In this document: in pieces, positions 27,139 through 35,938 of the stretch | Layout: each line of letters opens with the position of its first letter | How positions within the stretch are numbered: the first letter of the stretch is position 1 | Assembly (NCBI GenBank): GCA_943371005.1 | Contig: CALRTB020000013.1 | Span: 1-64,000, forward strand | Length of the DNA stretch: 64,000 nucleotides | From: MRBY01 sp943371005 | GTDB lineage: Bacteria; Cyanobacteriota; Cyanobacteriia; Cyanobacteriales; MRBY01 | Direction of reading: 5' to 3' | The notes under the pieces: generated by a model | Databases searched by the model: none | What the model saw: only the letters and a program-made list of their open reading frames with translations | What the model was told of the DNA's origin: nothing | Made by a program: the position numbers and the translations under genes

Positions 27139-28305
27139 TTAGGTTTCGGAGTTACTGAGGGCGATCGCCTGTTTGACGGCGGCCTCTAAATCTTCTTCCC
27201 AATGGCAACCAGGGGCGATCGCCGGGTCAAGGGAAGGTAAACAGCGCACGATAATTTGTTGGGGTAATTCAGGTAGCTCTGGATCGGGGTCACCAGCAGG
27301 GGCGATCGCCAATTGGGGAAAATGGGCGGTTAAAGTTGCCAAAATGCGCTGGTTAATTTCCGCTTCCGCCACCAAGTTCAGCAAAATAACCTTAATCTGC
27401 GGGAGGGCGGCCAATTGTTCGAGGATGGTCTCGATCTGCTCATCTAGGTCGTAGGGCGAAAACACCCGACCCTGGGCGCGGGGGCCAAGGAGCCAACAGC
27501 AGGCTGGGTGACCCTTGAGGTCATGGAGCAGATCCCAAATCAATGCCGCTGCCCCCACTCCATAACAAACAATGCCCACCGTGCCCCCCTGGACATCATG
27601 GTGCCAAGAGAGGGGGGCAGCCTCTGGGGTAAAACTGAGTTGGTTTTGGTGCTCGTAAAACAGGGCGATTTCAGGGTGCTTACGGAGAGCCGTATCATGG
27701 ACGGTCACCTTACCATCAAGGGCCATTAATTCCCCTGCTTGATTAATGCCCAAGGGGTTGATTTCCACCAGCTCTAAATCCTTGGTGAGCAGCAAATCAT
27801 ACATTTTTTTGATGATGTCGCTCAAGGCGGGCACCAACGCGCCCCGGATGCCCATTTTGTTGAGGAGATGGCGGGCTTGGAACGGAGAGAAAAAGTCTTT
27901 GATCACTACTTGATGGAGATTCGCCAAAAGCTGATCGATTTCCATCCCGCCGTGGGCTGACCCCAAAAGCACAGGCCGCTGCAGTTCATAGTCTAAAACC
28001 ACCGCCAAGAAAATTTCCTGCTTCCGCTCGTAGTGGGCTTCGGCCAATAAAACATCAGGGTATTGTCCGGCGATCGCCAAATTAAAAATATTCCGCGCGG
28101 CGGCGATCGCATCAATGGTATTTTGCACCCGTTTAATGCCCCCTGCTTTGCCCCGTCCCCCAGCCCGCACCTGGGATTTCAGCACAATGGGATAGGGAAT
28201 TTGTAATTGTTTCAGTTCCCGGGGATCCGCAATAATCTGGGACGGCAACGTGGGTATCCCCACCTGTTCAAAAAGTTGTTTTGCCTGGTATTCGAGCAAT
28301 TCCAT
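27139..28305 (-). CDS. Divergent succinyl-CoA ligase beta (SucC)-like protein
   Basis: About 388 residues. The N-terminal ATP-grasp part is well kept: MELLEYQAKQLFEQVGIPT, VLKSQVRAGGRGKAGGI, and LELVEINPLGIN with the metal-binding region. The C-terminal ligase-CoA domain is poorly conserved; the usual NGAGLAM and DVGGGA loops read CYGVGAAAL and lack a Gly-rich equivalent. The ATG at 28303-28305 is preferred over an upstream TTG at 28335. It forms a pair with the SucD-like gene. Whether the pair has succinyl-CoA synthetase activity is uncertain. Confidence 0.78.
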   Translation of the reverse strand: MELLEYQAKQLFEQVGIPTLPSQIIADPRELKQLQIPYPIVLKSQVRAGGRGKAGGIKRVQNTIDAIAAARNIFNLAIAGQYPDVLLAEAHYERKQEIFLAVVLDYELQRPVLLGSAHGGMEIDQLLANLHQVVIKDFFSPFQARHLLNKMGIRGALVPALSDIIKKMYDLLLTKDLELVEINPLGINQAGELMALDGKVTVHDTALRKHPEIALFYEHQNQLSFTPEAAPLSWHHDVQGGTVGIVCYGVGAAALIWDLLHDLKGHPACCWLLGPRAQGRVFSPYDLDEQIETILEQLAALPQIKVILLNLVAEAEINQRILATLTAHFPQLAIAPAGDPDPELPELPQQIIVRCLPSLDPAIAPGCHWEEDLEAAVKQAIALSNSET

Positions 28306-28566
28306 TAGCGCAGAGGCAACCTCTATATTTCTCAACTCAAGCCTAACTTAAAACCCGAACCCTAGTCATCAAGGCCAGAGGTTCCAGTGCCGAGACGCAA
28401 TGATTTGGCTTTATTTTTTTTAGTCTATTTGAGTGATTAGGTGTTCAAGGTAGAAAAGTTAATTACAGTTAAAGAAATGGCTCTTTTTAGATTAAGTTTT
28501 ATCTGGGATCTCAACGGATTATTTAGGGTTGCTTGAACCCAATAAATTCTGGGCGATCGCCGCCGT

Positions 28567-29193
28567 CTAGCTAAGGGAATACAAATCTAGCTTTTGTTTC
28601 AAGCGGGTTTGGGCCTCAAACAGGCTTGGATAGGCTTCCCCCCGGCGAGTATGGTGATCATAAAGGAGATTTTCGCCAGCGAAATGATCTGGATCGCAAA
28701 CATAGCTGATCAAATTTAACCCCAAGGCCCGATTTTCAAAGATCAACACCGGGAGCAATGATGGGTCGGGTACTGCATAGCCAAACCGGGCGATCGCCTT
28801 TTCAGCCACCGTGATCCCAATGGTCGTTTCGTCGCCCCAGAGAATCTCACTTCCAGGAATGGTCAAGGCATAAAACCACAAGCGATCGAGGGCCTGCCAG
28901 TCCGTTACCGTGGCCCGCTGGGTCAAATGTTCCCAGCGACTGGGGTCAGGTTTTAATAAAGTCGCAAAGGCCGTCACCAAACCGTGGCTGGGTTGATAGC
29001 CTTCAGCGGTGCGGTGTAAGAACACTTCAACGTAATACCCCCGGCGCGGTTCCCGACAAATGACCTTTAGGCTCCCCTGGGCATCGGCAATTTCCCACCA
29101 AAGCAGTTGCAAAGGCTCGCCGTAGGCTTGGGTACAAACCCGTTGGAGCTGGGCTTCTGGGTCTTGACCCGTGGCGTGAGTCGTTGGGGACAT
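28567..29193 (-). CDS. Conserved hypothetical protein
   Basis: About 208 soluble residues with no recognised domain. Segments such as LQLLWWEIADAQGSLKVICREPRRGYYVEVFL and LDRLWFYALTIPGSEILWGDE suggest a mixed alpha/beta fold; there is no signal peptide or membrane span. The ATG at 29191-29193 (MSPTTHATG) is preferred to an upstream TTG at 29217. Codon use looks like its neighbours. It stands alone between the SucCD-like pair and the PhoX-like gene. No function is assigned. Confidence 0.65.
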   Translation of the reverse strand: MSPTTHATGQDPEAQLQRVCTQAYGEPLQLLWWEIADAQGSLKVICREPRRGYYVEVFLHRTAEGYQPSHGLVTAFATLLKPDPSRWEHLTQRATVTDWQALDRLWFYALTIPGSEILWGDETTIGITVAEKAIARFGYAVPDPSLLPVLIFENRALGLNLISYVCDPDHFAGENLLYDHHTRRGEAYPSLFEAQTRLKQKLDLYSLS

Positions 29194-29245
29194 GGACAAA
29201 AATTTGGCAATCAACAAAGCACAATCCAGCTTAACCCCTTGGCCG

Positions 29246-29289
29246 ATAAAAAGAAAAAGTCACCCCAGGGTTAGATCGCCGAGGTGACT
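29246..29289 (-). terminator. Rho-independent terminator after the PhoX-like gene
   Basis: On the minus strand AGTCACC (29289-29283) pairs with GGTGACT (29264-29258), followed by TTTTCTTTTT. It begins about 40 bp past the stop of the PhoX-like gene at 29328. Confidence 0.72.
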
Positions 29290-29327
29290 AAGCCGTAACG
29301 CCAAATCTTAACTAACTAATCAAAGTG

Positions 29328-31163
29328 CTATGAACCAACGATGCCGCCATCTTTGCGGGTGATGACCACAGTGCTATCCCGGGGCACCATGCCACTGCCT
29401 TGGGGAGCTGGGAAATTAGTGGCGGCAGGATTGCCATCGCCTGGGTGCTGCACGTTAATAAACATAGTGCGCCGCTCTGGAGTAACTGTAATGCCTGTCA
29501 CCTCGCAGTCCGTCACCCCAGTAAAGAGACGCCGAATTTCCTTGGTATTGGTATCAGCTACGAGCAATTGGTCATTTAAGCCGTCCTTTTGGGCCCCATC
29601 GGTTTGGATAAACAGGCGGCCATCGGGATCCGCCCACAGCCCATCGGGAGAGGCAAAAGATTCTTCGGTGCCATGGGTATTTTGGGCGATCGCAAAAATA
29701 TCCCAGGTGAAGGTTGTCCCCACATGGCGATCGCTATCCTGCCAGTGAATAATGTGACCGTCGGGGTTTGGCGCCAGGGGGTTAGCGGCATCGGCTTCCG
29801 TGCGACGGCTGTTGTTGGTGAGGGCACAATAAACGTTTTCCTCGGTGCCAACGGTGATCCATTCCGGACGATCCATCGGTGTTGCCCCAGCCGCATCCGC
29901 CGCTAAGCGAGTATAAACAAGGATTTCAGCTTGGTCTTGAAACTTCCCTTGGAGAGCCGGGTTATCCATGCTGAGGGGCAACCATTCCCCAGAGCCATCA
30001 TCGTTGAACTTGGCAACGTACAGTTGACCTTCATCGAAAGGACTGATGCCCCGCGCCCGCATTGACTGCCAATTGTTCGCCGAAACGAATTTGTAAATGT
30101 AGTCAAAACGTTCGTCATCACCCATGTAGCAAACCACACGGCCACCCCGACCGACGACCACTTCTGCCCCTTCATGCTTAAAGCGACCGAGGGCTGTCCG
30201 CTTAACGGGGGTCTGGTTTGGATCCATCGGGTCAATTTCAACGACCCAGCCAAAGCGATTTTCTTCATTTTTGTAAGCTGCCTTGGACAGGTCAAACCGC
30301 TCGTCATATTTTTCCCAACCATAGTTGGAACTGCTGGCGAGGCCGTAGCGGGCCTGGGCTTCGGTGGCTGTCCACTCCCCAGTGGCCCCGAAGTAAGTGT
30401 TGAAGTTTTCCTCGCAGGTGAGATATGTTCCCCAGGGGGTATGACCGTTAGAGCAGTTATTGACCATTCCTTTGGGAGAATTCCCTGCTGCTGTTTGTAG
30501 GAGGGGATGATTCGCCGCCGGGCCACTGAAAGCCATGGGGGTATTGGCATGGATCCGACGGGCATAGTTACTGCGTGCCACTTCCCAAACGCCGCGATTA
30601 TTTTTCTTGATCTCAACGACGGAGGCACCATGGGCATGTTGAGACAACCGCACATCCTCAAGACTGGCTGGATCTGCTTTACCCAGGACGTGTTCGTTGA
30701 TGCCAAATTCGTGGTTAATTGCTAACAAACCATGGTCATTGTTATTGCCAATGGGGAAAAACCACATCCCATCGTGGCCGATGCCGATCTGCTGGGCTTG
30801 TTCCTCGGCGGTGGGACGGGTGTTGGGGTCTCCATTGTATTCGGGGCCACCGGGTTGGATGGGAGTCCCCCAGGGGATCAACACTTGGTATTGGTAGTCG
30901 CTGGAAATGCTCGGTATGGGGCCATTGCCTTGGGCCAGGGTTACGGCATTGAAACCGAGGAGAGGGCTGGTGCTCCGTTGGGCAACTTGGGTGGCGGCGG
31001 TGCTGGGTTTGAGGACGCTATTGCCGGCGATCGCCCCGATAAAACCAGCGGCGGAGAGCATCATGCTTTTTTGGAGCATACTCCGGCGAGAGAATCGCGC
31101 GTTGAGAATGTCTTGGAAAGGGCGATTACTGGAATAATTACTTCTGCCGTCGTCGTGGATCAT
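29328..31163 (-). CDS. PhoX/DUF839-family protein with Tat signal
   Basis: 611 residues. The N-terminus has a twin-arginine signal (SRRSMLQKS, Arg26-Arg27, then a hydrophobic stretch AAGFIGAIAGN), so export to the periplasm in folded form is expected. The body is a DUF839 beta-propeller of the PhoX type. GLLAINHEFGI, NCSNGHTPWGTYLTCEENF, EGAEVVVGRGGRVVCYMGDD and the C-terminal GDGNPAATNFP are typical. PhoX enzymes are Ca/Fe-dependent alkaline phosphatases. Many DUF839 members are only predicted, so phosphatase activity is inference. The ATG is at 31161-31163. No convincing Pho box was found upstream. Confidence 0.85.
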   Translation of the reverse strand: MIHDDGRSNYSSNRPFQDILNARFSRRSMLQKSMMLSAAGFIGAIAGNSVLKPSTAATQVAQRSTSPLLGFNAVTLAQGNGPIPSISSDYQYQVLIPWGTPIQPGGPEYNGDPNTRPTAEEQAQQIGIGHDGMWFFPIGNNNDHGLLAINHEFGINEHVLGKADPASLEDVRLSQHAHGASVVEIKKNNRGVWEVARSNYARRIHANTPMAFSGPAANHPLLQTAAGNSPKGMVNNCSNGHTPWGTYLTCEENFNTYFGATGEWTATEAQARYGLASSSNYGWEKYDERFDLSKAAYKNEENRFGWVVEIDPMDPNQTPVKRTALGRFKHEGAEVVVGRGGRVVCYMGDDERFDYIYKFVSANNWQSMRARGISPFDEGQLYVAKFNDDGSGEWLPLSMDNPALQGKFQDQAEILVYTRLAADAAGATPMDRPEWITVGTEENVYCALTNNSRRTEADAANPLAPNPDGHIIHWQDSDRHVGTTFTWDIFAIAQNTHGTEESFASPDGLWADPDGRLFIQTDGAQKDGLNDQLLVADTNTKEIRRLFTGVTDCEVTGITVTPERRTMFINVQHPGDGNPAATNFPAPQGSGMVPRDSTVVITRKDGGIVGS

Positions 31164-31683
31164 GATTGTAGGGTGCTTAGTTTACAGCGTCTCAAAGATG
31201 TTTTAAGGAGAAAATATTTGATTTGCCCCTGATCATTTACCTTGAATTTTGAGTGTTTAACATGGAGGTCAATGCCACTGAAAAATTGGTGGCAAATTAG
31301 CCCTTGAAACATATTTTGGTTCAAAGTCAAGTCCTTAGATGGCAAATGATCAAAGCCTTTTTGAATTTTGTCAAAGTAAAGACTTTATTCACCGCTCTAG
31401 GAAATTTGATCAGTTAAATGGGCAAGTACTAAAGATGCCGATTACAATTATCGCCACGCGAATTAAGCGCAAATTAAGATTATTCAGCTAAAACTTTAAA
31501 TCTTCTTTTAATCTGTTTAAGAAAAAAGCAGATCTGTTGGCTTTGAAATCGACAATCGTGGTGCATTTGAGGGTTGTCCATTTTTTGAACAGGCATCTGT
31601 CATCACCCCAAGGCGATCGCCCCGCTGCGGATTTTCCCTATAATGAGAGTTAACTTATGTAACAACGCCTGCTCATTTTCACC
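31164..31683. other. Divergent intergenic region between PhoX-like and radical SAM genes
   Basis: 520 bp, AT-rich, without a credible ORF or RNA gene. It must hold promoters for both flanking genes. One -10-like TATAAT (31639-31644) faces the radical SAM gene. A single PyTTAAPyPyT-like octamer (TTTAATCT, 31507-31514) has no properly spaced second repeat. Confidence 0.5.
31639..31644 (+). promoter_or_regulatory. Candidate -10 element for the radical SAM gene
   Basis: A consensus TATAAT lies 40 bp before the ATG at 31684. At 17-bp spacing the upstream hexamer falls in a HIP1 site and does not match TTGACA, so this would be a promoter with a weak -35 or one aided by an activator. Confidence 0.45.
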
Positions 31684-33252
31684 ATGACTCAGCGCCTCCT
31701 CTACGTCCGCCTCCCTTGCAACCCGATCTTTCCCATTGGCGTGGTGTACCTAGCAGATCATGTCCATAAGCTCTTTCCGAACCTCGAACAAAAGATTTTC
31801 GATTTGGGGGCCGTACCTCCCCTGGATTACAAAAAAGCCCTTGATGACTGTATCGCCGCTTTCAAACCGACGCTGCTAGTATTTTCCTGGCGTGATATCC
31901 AGATCTATGCCCCCGTGGGGGGTCGAGGCGGTAATCCTCTGCAAAATTCCTTTGAGATTTTCTACGCGAAGAATCCCTTCATTAAATTAAGGGGAGCCTT
32001 CGGGGGACTCAAGGTGATGGCGGCCTATTATGGCGAACTATGGCGCAACCTAGGACTCATTAAGCGCGGTCTCAAAAAAGCCCAGCAATACAACCCCAAA
32101 GCGCAAATGGTCGTTGGTGGAGGGGCCGTCAGCGTCTTCTACGAACAACTGAAAACCGCGTTACCCAAAGGGGCGATCGTCTCCATCGGCGAAGGCGAAA
32201 CCTTACTAGAACGCTTACTCCGGGGCCAAGACTTTAGCGATCAACGTTGCTATGTTGTGGGCCAAGCAGAGCTACGGCCCGGCATGATCCACGAAGAACC
32301 CACCCCCATCGAAAAAACCGCTTGCAATTACCAGTACATCGCTGAAATCTGGCCGGAGTTTGACTATTATCTCCAAGAGAACGATTTTTACATTGGTGTC
32401 CAGACGAAACGGGGTTGTCCCCACAACTGCTGCTACTGCGTCTACACCGTTGTTGAAGGGAAGCAAGTCCGGGTCAATCCAGCGACTGAAGTGGTGGCGG
32501 AAATGCGTCAACTCTACAATCGGGGGATTCGCAATTTTTGGTTTACCGATGCCCAATTTATCCCGGCGAAAAAGTACATGGATGATGTGGTGGAGTTGCT
32601 CCAGGCGATCCGCGACTCTGGTATGGACGATATCCACTGGGCCTCCTATATCCGCGCCGATAATCTGACCCCAGAAATCTGTGATCTGATGGTGCAAACG
32701 GGGATGAATTATTTTGAAATTGGGATCACCAGCGGCTCCCAGGAACTCGTGCGGAAAATGCGCATGGGCTACAACCTGCGGCGGGTACTGCAAAATTGCC
32801 GGGATCTCAAGGCGGCGGGCTTTAATGATGTGGTCTCGGTGAATTATTCATTTAATGTCATTGATGAGACCTTTGATACGATCCGCCAAACCATCGCCTA
32901 CCACCGGGAACTCGAAAAAATCTTTGGGGTCGATAAGGTAGAACCCGCCATTTTCTTTATTGGCCTCCAGCCCCACACCCACCTCGAACAATATGCTTTT
33001 GATCAAGAGGTGCTGAAGCCGGACTATAACCCCATGAGTTTGATGCCCTGGACGGCGAAAAAACTTCTATGGAACCCGGAACCCCTCGGTTCTTTCTTTG
33101 GGGAAGTGTGTCTCGAGGCTTGGCGGCAAAACCCCAATGATTTCGGTCGGGAAGTGATGGCAATTCTGGAAGCTCGTTTGGGGCGATCGCCTTTGGAAGA
33201 AGCCTTAACGGCAAAAATTGTGTCCCAAAAGCCGACCCTGATCCCTGCTTAA
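31684..33252 (+). CDS. B12-binding-type radical SAM protein (PSII high-light acclimation family)
   Basis: 522 residues. The radical SAM cluster motif is CPHNCCYC, with Cys245, Cys249 and Cys252 as 4Fe-4S ligands (CxxxCxxC). The N-terminal ~190 residues form a cobalamin-binding-like Rossmann domain (QMVVGGGAVSVF, SIGEGETLLERLL). The SAM barrel continues through WASYIRADNLTPEICDLM and YFEIGITSGSQELVRKM. I recognise the opening RLLYVRLPCNPIFPIGVVYLA from a cyanobacterial family named for photosystem II high-light acclimation; the reaction is unknown. The ATG at 31684 is 40 bp past a candidate -10 box. Confidence 0.82.
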   Translation: MTQRLLYVRLPCNPIFPIGVVYLADHVHKLFPNLEQKIFDLGAVPPLDYKKALDDCIAAFKPTLLVFSWRDIQIYAPVGGRGGNPLQNSFEIFYAKNPFIKLRGAFGGLKVMAAYYGELWRNLGLIKRGLKKAQQYNPKAQMVVGGGAVSVFYEQLKTALPKGAIVSIGEGETLLERLLRGQDFSDQRCYVVGQAELRPGMIHEEPTPIEKTACNYQYIAEIWPEFDYYLQENDFYIGVQTKRGCPHNCCYCVYTVVEGKQVRVNPATEVVAEMRQLYNRGIRNFWFTDAQFIPAKKYMDDVVELLQAIRDSGMDDIHWASYIRADNLTPEICDLMVQTGMNYFEIGITSGSQELVRKMRMGYNLRRVLQNCRDLKAAGFNDVVSVNYSFNVIDETFDTIRQTIAYHRELEKIFGVDKVEPAIFFIGLQPHTHLEQYAFDQEVLKPDYNPMSLMPWTAKKLLWNPEPLGSFFGEVCLEAWRQNPNDFGREVMAILEARLGRSPLEEALTAKIVSQKPTLIPA

Positions 33253-33368
33253 AGACTTAATCTTGCTGGGCGATGGGTTCGGAATTTTTGGGATTGGGGG
33301 TTAGCATTTGCGTTTGGCCAAATCTTTAATAAGATTGTCGAAAAAGCCTATTTACCCCGTCTGTTTAC

Positions 33369-33373
33369 GGAGG
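33369..33373 (+). promoter_or_regulatory. Shine-Dalgarno GGAGG fixing the GTG start at 33383
   Basis: GGAGG lies nine bases before GTG 33383, which begins a classic signal peptide. This selects the GTG over the in-frame TTG at 33308. Confidence 0.7.
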
Positions 33374-33382
33374 AAAAGATCG

Positions 33383-34114
33383 GTGTTAAAGTCTTGCCCT
33401 AATCTGTGTCCCCTATTGGGTGTTTTTGGGGGATTTGTGCTACTTTCGCCTGGGGCGATCGCCCAAGAAGTTTACACCTTTGAGCCATTACCCCCTGTGC
33501 CCCCAGTGATTCCTCTCTGGGAAGAAGCTCCGGCCTCGGAACCTGTGTTTTACGATGGCTTTGAAACAACGGCATCCCCTGGCCAAGAATACATTTTTGA
33601 GGCTCCGACCTCCACGACGACGCCCCCCGCATTTATGACGCCAGCGCCGAGGTCAAGCGCCCGTTACCGGGTTGAGGTGGTGGGGTCTAGCCCCTTGATG
33701 TTGGCAACGGTGCGCCAAGTGGAACCGACCGCTTTTGTGAAAGGCGATCGCATCCAAGCCGGTTTATTTTCTGAGCGAGAAAATGCAGAAACCCTCCGGG
33801 CCAACCTCCAGGCCAGTGGCATTGCCGCCCAAATTACGGACATGGGTTCCGGGGATTCATTCGCTGCCAACAGTACCCCAGCAGCCAGCAGCCATGGGGG
33901 TTATTTTGTGGCGATTCCCAGCCGTGACCAGGGCCAAGATATTCAAGACCAACTGCGGCGTATGGGCATTCAACAGGATTTGATCGAAGCGAAAAGTGCT
34001 CCCCGGGGGCCCCACATCGCCATCGGGCCTTTTGCCCAACGGGAAGAGGCAGAGTTGATGAATGTGCGAGTCCGACTGATGGATCTCGATGGTCGCCTGT
34101 ATTTCCGCAACTAG
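33383..34114 (+). CDS. Exported SPOR-like repeat protein
   Basis: About 243 residues. A signal peptide (LLGVFGGFVLLSPGAIAQ, cleavage near AIAQ|EV) is followed by a Pro-rich linker and two SPOR-like modules. The first has AFVKGDRIQAGLFSERENAE; the second has YFVAIPSRDQGQDIQDQLRR and HIAIGPFAQREEAEL. SPOR domains bind denuded peptidoglycan glycans in other bacteria, so a periplasmic, wall-associated role is plausible. The start is GTG, backed by a GGAGG at good spacing. A frame open to TTG 33308 exists but would bury the signal peptide. Confidence 0.75.
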   Translation: MLKSCPNLCPLLGVFGGFVLLSPGAIAQEVYTFEPLPPVPPVIPLWEEAPASEPVFYDGFETTASPGQEYIFEAPTSTTTPPAFMTPAPRSSARYRVEVVGSSPLMLATVRQVEPTAFVKGDRIQAGLFSERENAETLRANLQASGIAAQITDMGSGDSFAANSTPAASSHGGYFVAIPSRDQGQDIQDQLRRMGIQQDLIEAKSAPRGPHIAIGPFAQREEAELMNVRVRLMDLDGRLYFRN

Positions 34115-34167
34115 CTTTCCTTTAAAATCGAAACGCACTTGATCTGCATCATTTTTCCAGAAAAACC

Positions 34168-34458
34168 ATGGTCACAACAAACAAGCAAGCGATTCAAATT
34201 GAACGTCAGCCCAGCCCAGCACGATTAGCGGCACTGGGGGTCAAAACCTGGGGCATTTGGACAAAGGAAGTCTCTACTTTCCCCTGGTCTTACGATGAAG
34301 CAGAAACCTGCTATTTCCTTGAGGGAGAAGTGACTGTGACCCCAGAGGGCGGCTCCCCCGTCACCATGGGCAAAGGGGATTTAGTGACCTTCGCGGCGGG
34401 CCTGACCTATACCTGGGACATTACCCGGCCCGTGAAAAAGCATTATTCCTTTGGGTAA
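34168..34458 (+). CDS. Small cupin-domain protein
   Basis: 96 residues forming one cupin barrel of the DUF861/EutQ-like group. WSYDEAETCYFLEGEVTVTP contains a cupin motif 1 variant, and GDLVTFAAGLTYTWDI matches motif 2. Canonical metal-binding His residues are mostly replaced (Y, E, C), so metal use is unclear. The last 16 bases overlap the 3' end of ksgA on the opposite strand. Function unknown. Confidence 0.8.
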   Translation: MVTTNKQAIQIERQPSPARLAALGVKTWGIWTKEVSTFPWSYDEAETCYFLEGEVTVTPEGGSPVTMGKGDLVTFAAGLTYTWDITRPVKKHYSFG

Positions 34459-35279
34459 TCATTCAGGCGATCGCTTAGGGCAATCCACTGCAAAAGATCC
34501 ACTTCTTCCCCCCTCGCCTGGGGGCTAATGTCGAGATCGGCAAAAATCGGGTCAAGAATATCTGGGTTGTAAAGGCTTTTGAGGTTATTGCGCAGCATTT
34601 TACGCTTACTGGCAAAACCCACTTTGATTAGGGTTGCGAGTAGTTTTGGATTCCGGGCCGGTTGGGCGAGGGGCCGGGGCCGTAGGCGCACCACCACCGA
34701 TTCAACCTTTGGTTTTGGGTAAAAGGCCTTCGGGGGAACGACACAAACCGTTTCACAGTCAGCGAGATATTGCACCCGCAAAGTCAAGGCCCCAAAGGCT
34801 TTGGTACAGGGATGGGCCACAAGGCGATCGCCTACTTCCTTTTGGATTAACAAAACAATGGACTCAAAGGGATTTGGGTTCGGTCGGTCAATGGTGCCCA
34901 AAAGCTTCTCTAAAATCGGCCCCGTAATGTTGTAGGGAATATTCGCCACCACCTTGCGGGGGTTCTGAAATTGGGGAAAATCCCCTAAAAATTCATTAAT
35001 ATCTGCCCGGAGATAGTCTGCTTCGAGGAGTAAAAAATTATGGCGATCGCCATAATTATTGACCATATATTTGCACAGATCCCGATCAATCTCCACCGAC
35101 AACAAAGCTTCTACTTGAGGCAATAAACGGCCCGTTAATGCCCCTTTCCCTGGCCCAATTTCTAAGACCCGGTCTGTCGGTTGCAGGTTTGCCGCCGCGA
35201 CAATCTCATCTAAAATCTGTTGATCCGTAAGCCAATGTTGACCAAACCGTCTTCGAGGGCGCATCGTTTTATTCCTCAT
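34443..35279 (-). CDS. ksgA: 16S rRNA (adenine1518-N6/adenine1519-N6)-dimethyltransferase
   Basis: A 278-residue KsgA/RsmA methyltransferase that dimethylates two adenines in the helix 45 loop of 16S rRNA. Visible motifs are RRRFGQHWLTDQQIL, SAM-binding EIGPGKGALTG, and the catalytic NIPYNIT. The basic C-terminal region FASKRKMLRNNLKSL is the RNA-binding lobe. The ATG at 35277-35279 or the next at 35264 (MRPRRRFGQ) is possible. It lies downstream of cbiT on the same strand, 46 bp apart. Confidence 0.96.
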   Translation of the reverse strand: MRNKTMRPRRRFGQHWLTDQQILDEIVAAANLQPTDRVLEIGPGKGALTGRLLPQVEALLSVEIDRDLCKYMVNNYGDRHNFLLLEADYLRADINEFLGDFPQFQNPRKVVANIPYNITGPILEKLLGTIDRPNPNPFESIVLLIQKEVGDRLVAHPCTKAFGALTLRVQYLADCETVCVVPPKAFYPKPKVESVVVRLRPRPLAQPARNPKLLATLIKVGFASKRKMLRNNLKSLYNPDILDPIFADLDISPQARGEEVDLLQWIALSDRLNDYPKE

Positions 35280-35325
35280 CTCTCCATCCAGGGGCAGGGG
35301 TTTATTCTACAAGGATTTCCCAACT

Positions 35326-35916
35326 CTAAATTTTTTCCCCACTCAAGATAAACATCGGGTCTACTGCCGCAAATACCTGACGCATCCCCTGGGTTTCCAA
35401 GCGATTAATCGCCGCCTGAACCACCTCCACATTCCGGGCCTGTAGTTCCGAAAAACCCTCCGAAAGCTGATAAAGCTGTTCCAAATTGGTCGCCATCGCC
35501 ACCGCCCGGCCCCCTTCCTGTAAACATTGCCAAGCCTCACTCAACAGAATTTTGATCGGTTTCCCCCCTCCGAGGCAAATGCGGTCTGGCTTCGTGGCAA
35601 TCTGGGCGAAACACTCCGGCGCGTTCCCCTCAATCACCGTAATATTTTCGGTCTGAAAATGCGCACAATTGCGCCGCACTAAATCTGCCACTTCCTCATC
35701 CCGTTCAACGGCGATCACCTGGGCTTGGGGGCACAAAAGGGCGACTTCAACGGAAATTGTCCCCGTCCCAGCCCCAATATCCCAGAGCACAGAATTCGCC
35801 TCCATCCGTAGGGCCGAGATAATCAAAAGCCGTGCTTCTCGTTTTGTCAGGGGAATGCCTGGTAAACGTTTAAACAAGTGATCCGGAATGCCAGGGGTTT
35901 GGTAATGCCAAGCCAT
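35326..35916 (-). CDS. cbiT: Precorrin-6Y/cobalt-precorrin methyltransferase, CbiT-type decarboxylating subunit
   Basis: About 196 residues. A class I SAM methyltransferase, motif WDIGAGTGTIS (45-55), opening with TPGIPDHLFKRLPGIPLTKRE, which is characteristic of CbiT (cobalt-precorrin-6B C15-methyltransferase with decarboxylation) in corrinoid synthesis. The GNAPECF and ICLGGG segments are also typical. The ATG at 35914-35916 is preferred; an ATG at 35958 would overlap the pip gene by 20 bp. CbiE, often fused to CbiT, is not adjacent. Confidence 0.88.
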   Translation of the reverse strand: MAWHYQTPGIPDHLFKRLPGIPLTKREARLLIISALRMEANSVLWDIGAGTGTISVEVALLCPQAQVIAVERDEEVADLVRRNCAHFQTENITVIEGNAPECFAQIATKPDRICLGGGKPIKILLSEAWQCLQEGGRAVAMATNLEQLYQLSEGFSELQARNVEVVQAAINRLETQGMRQVFAAVDPMFILSGEKI

Positions 35917-35938
35917 AAATGCTGCCAAAAGATAAAAA

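Noticed and set aside
29903..30706. 267-codon minus-strand ORF in the PhoX-like gene
   Set aside because: Same strand but a different frame from the well-supported PhoX-like protein; no motif.
30732..31232. 166-codon plus-strand ORF opposite the Tat signal region
   Set aside because: Antisense to the PhoX-like gene start; glycine-rich low-complexity translation, no SD.
31507..31514. Pho-box-like octamer TTTAATCT upstream of the PhoX-like and radical SAM genes
   Set aside because: Cyanobacterial Pho boxes need tandem octamers at 11-bp steps; the next step reads TAAGAAAA and does not match.
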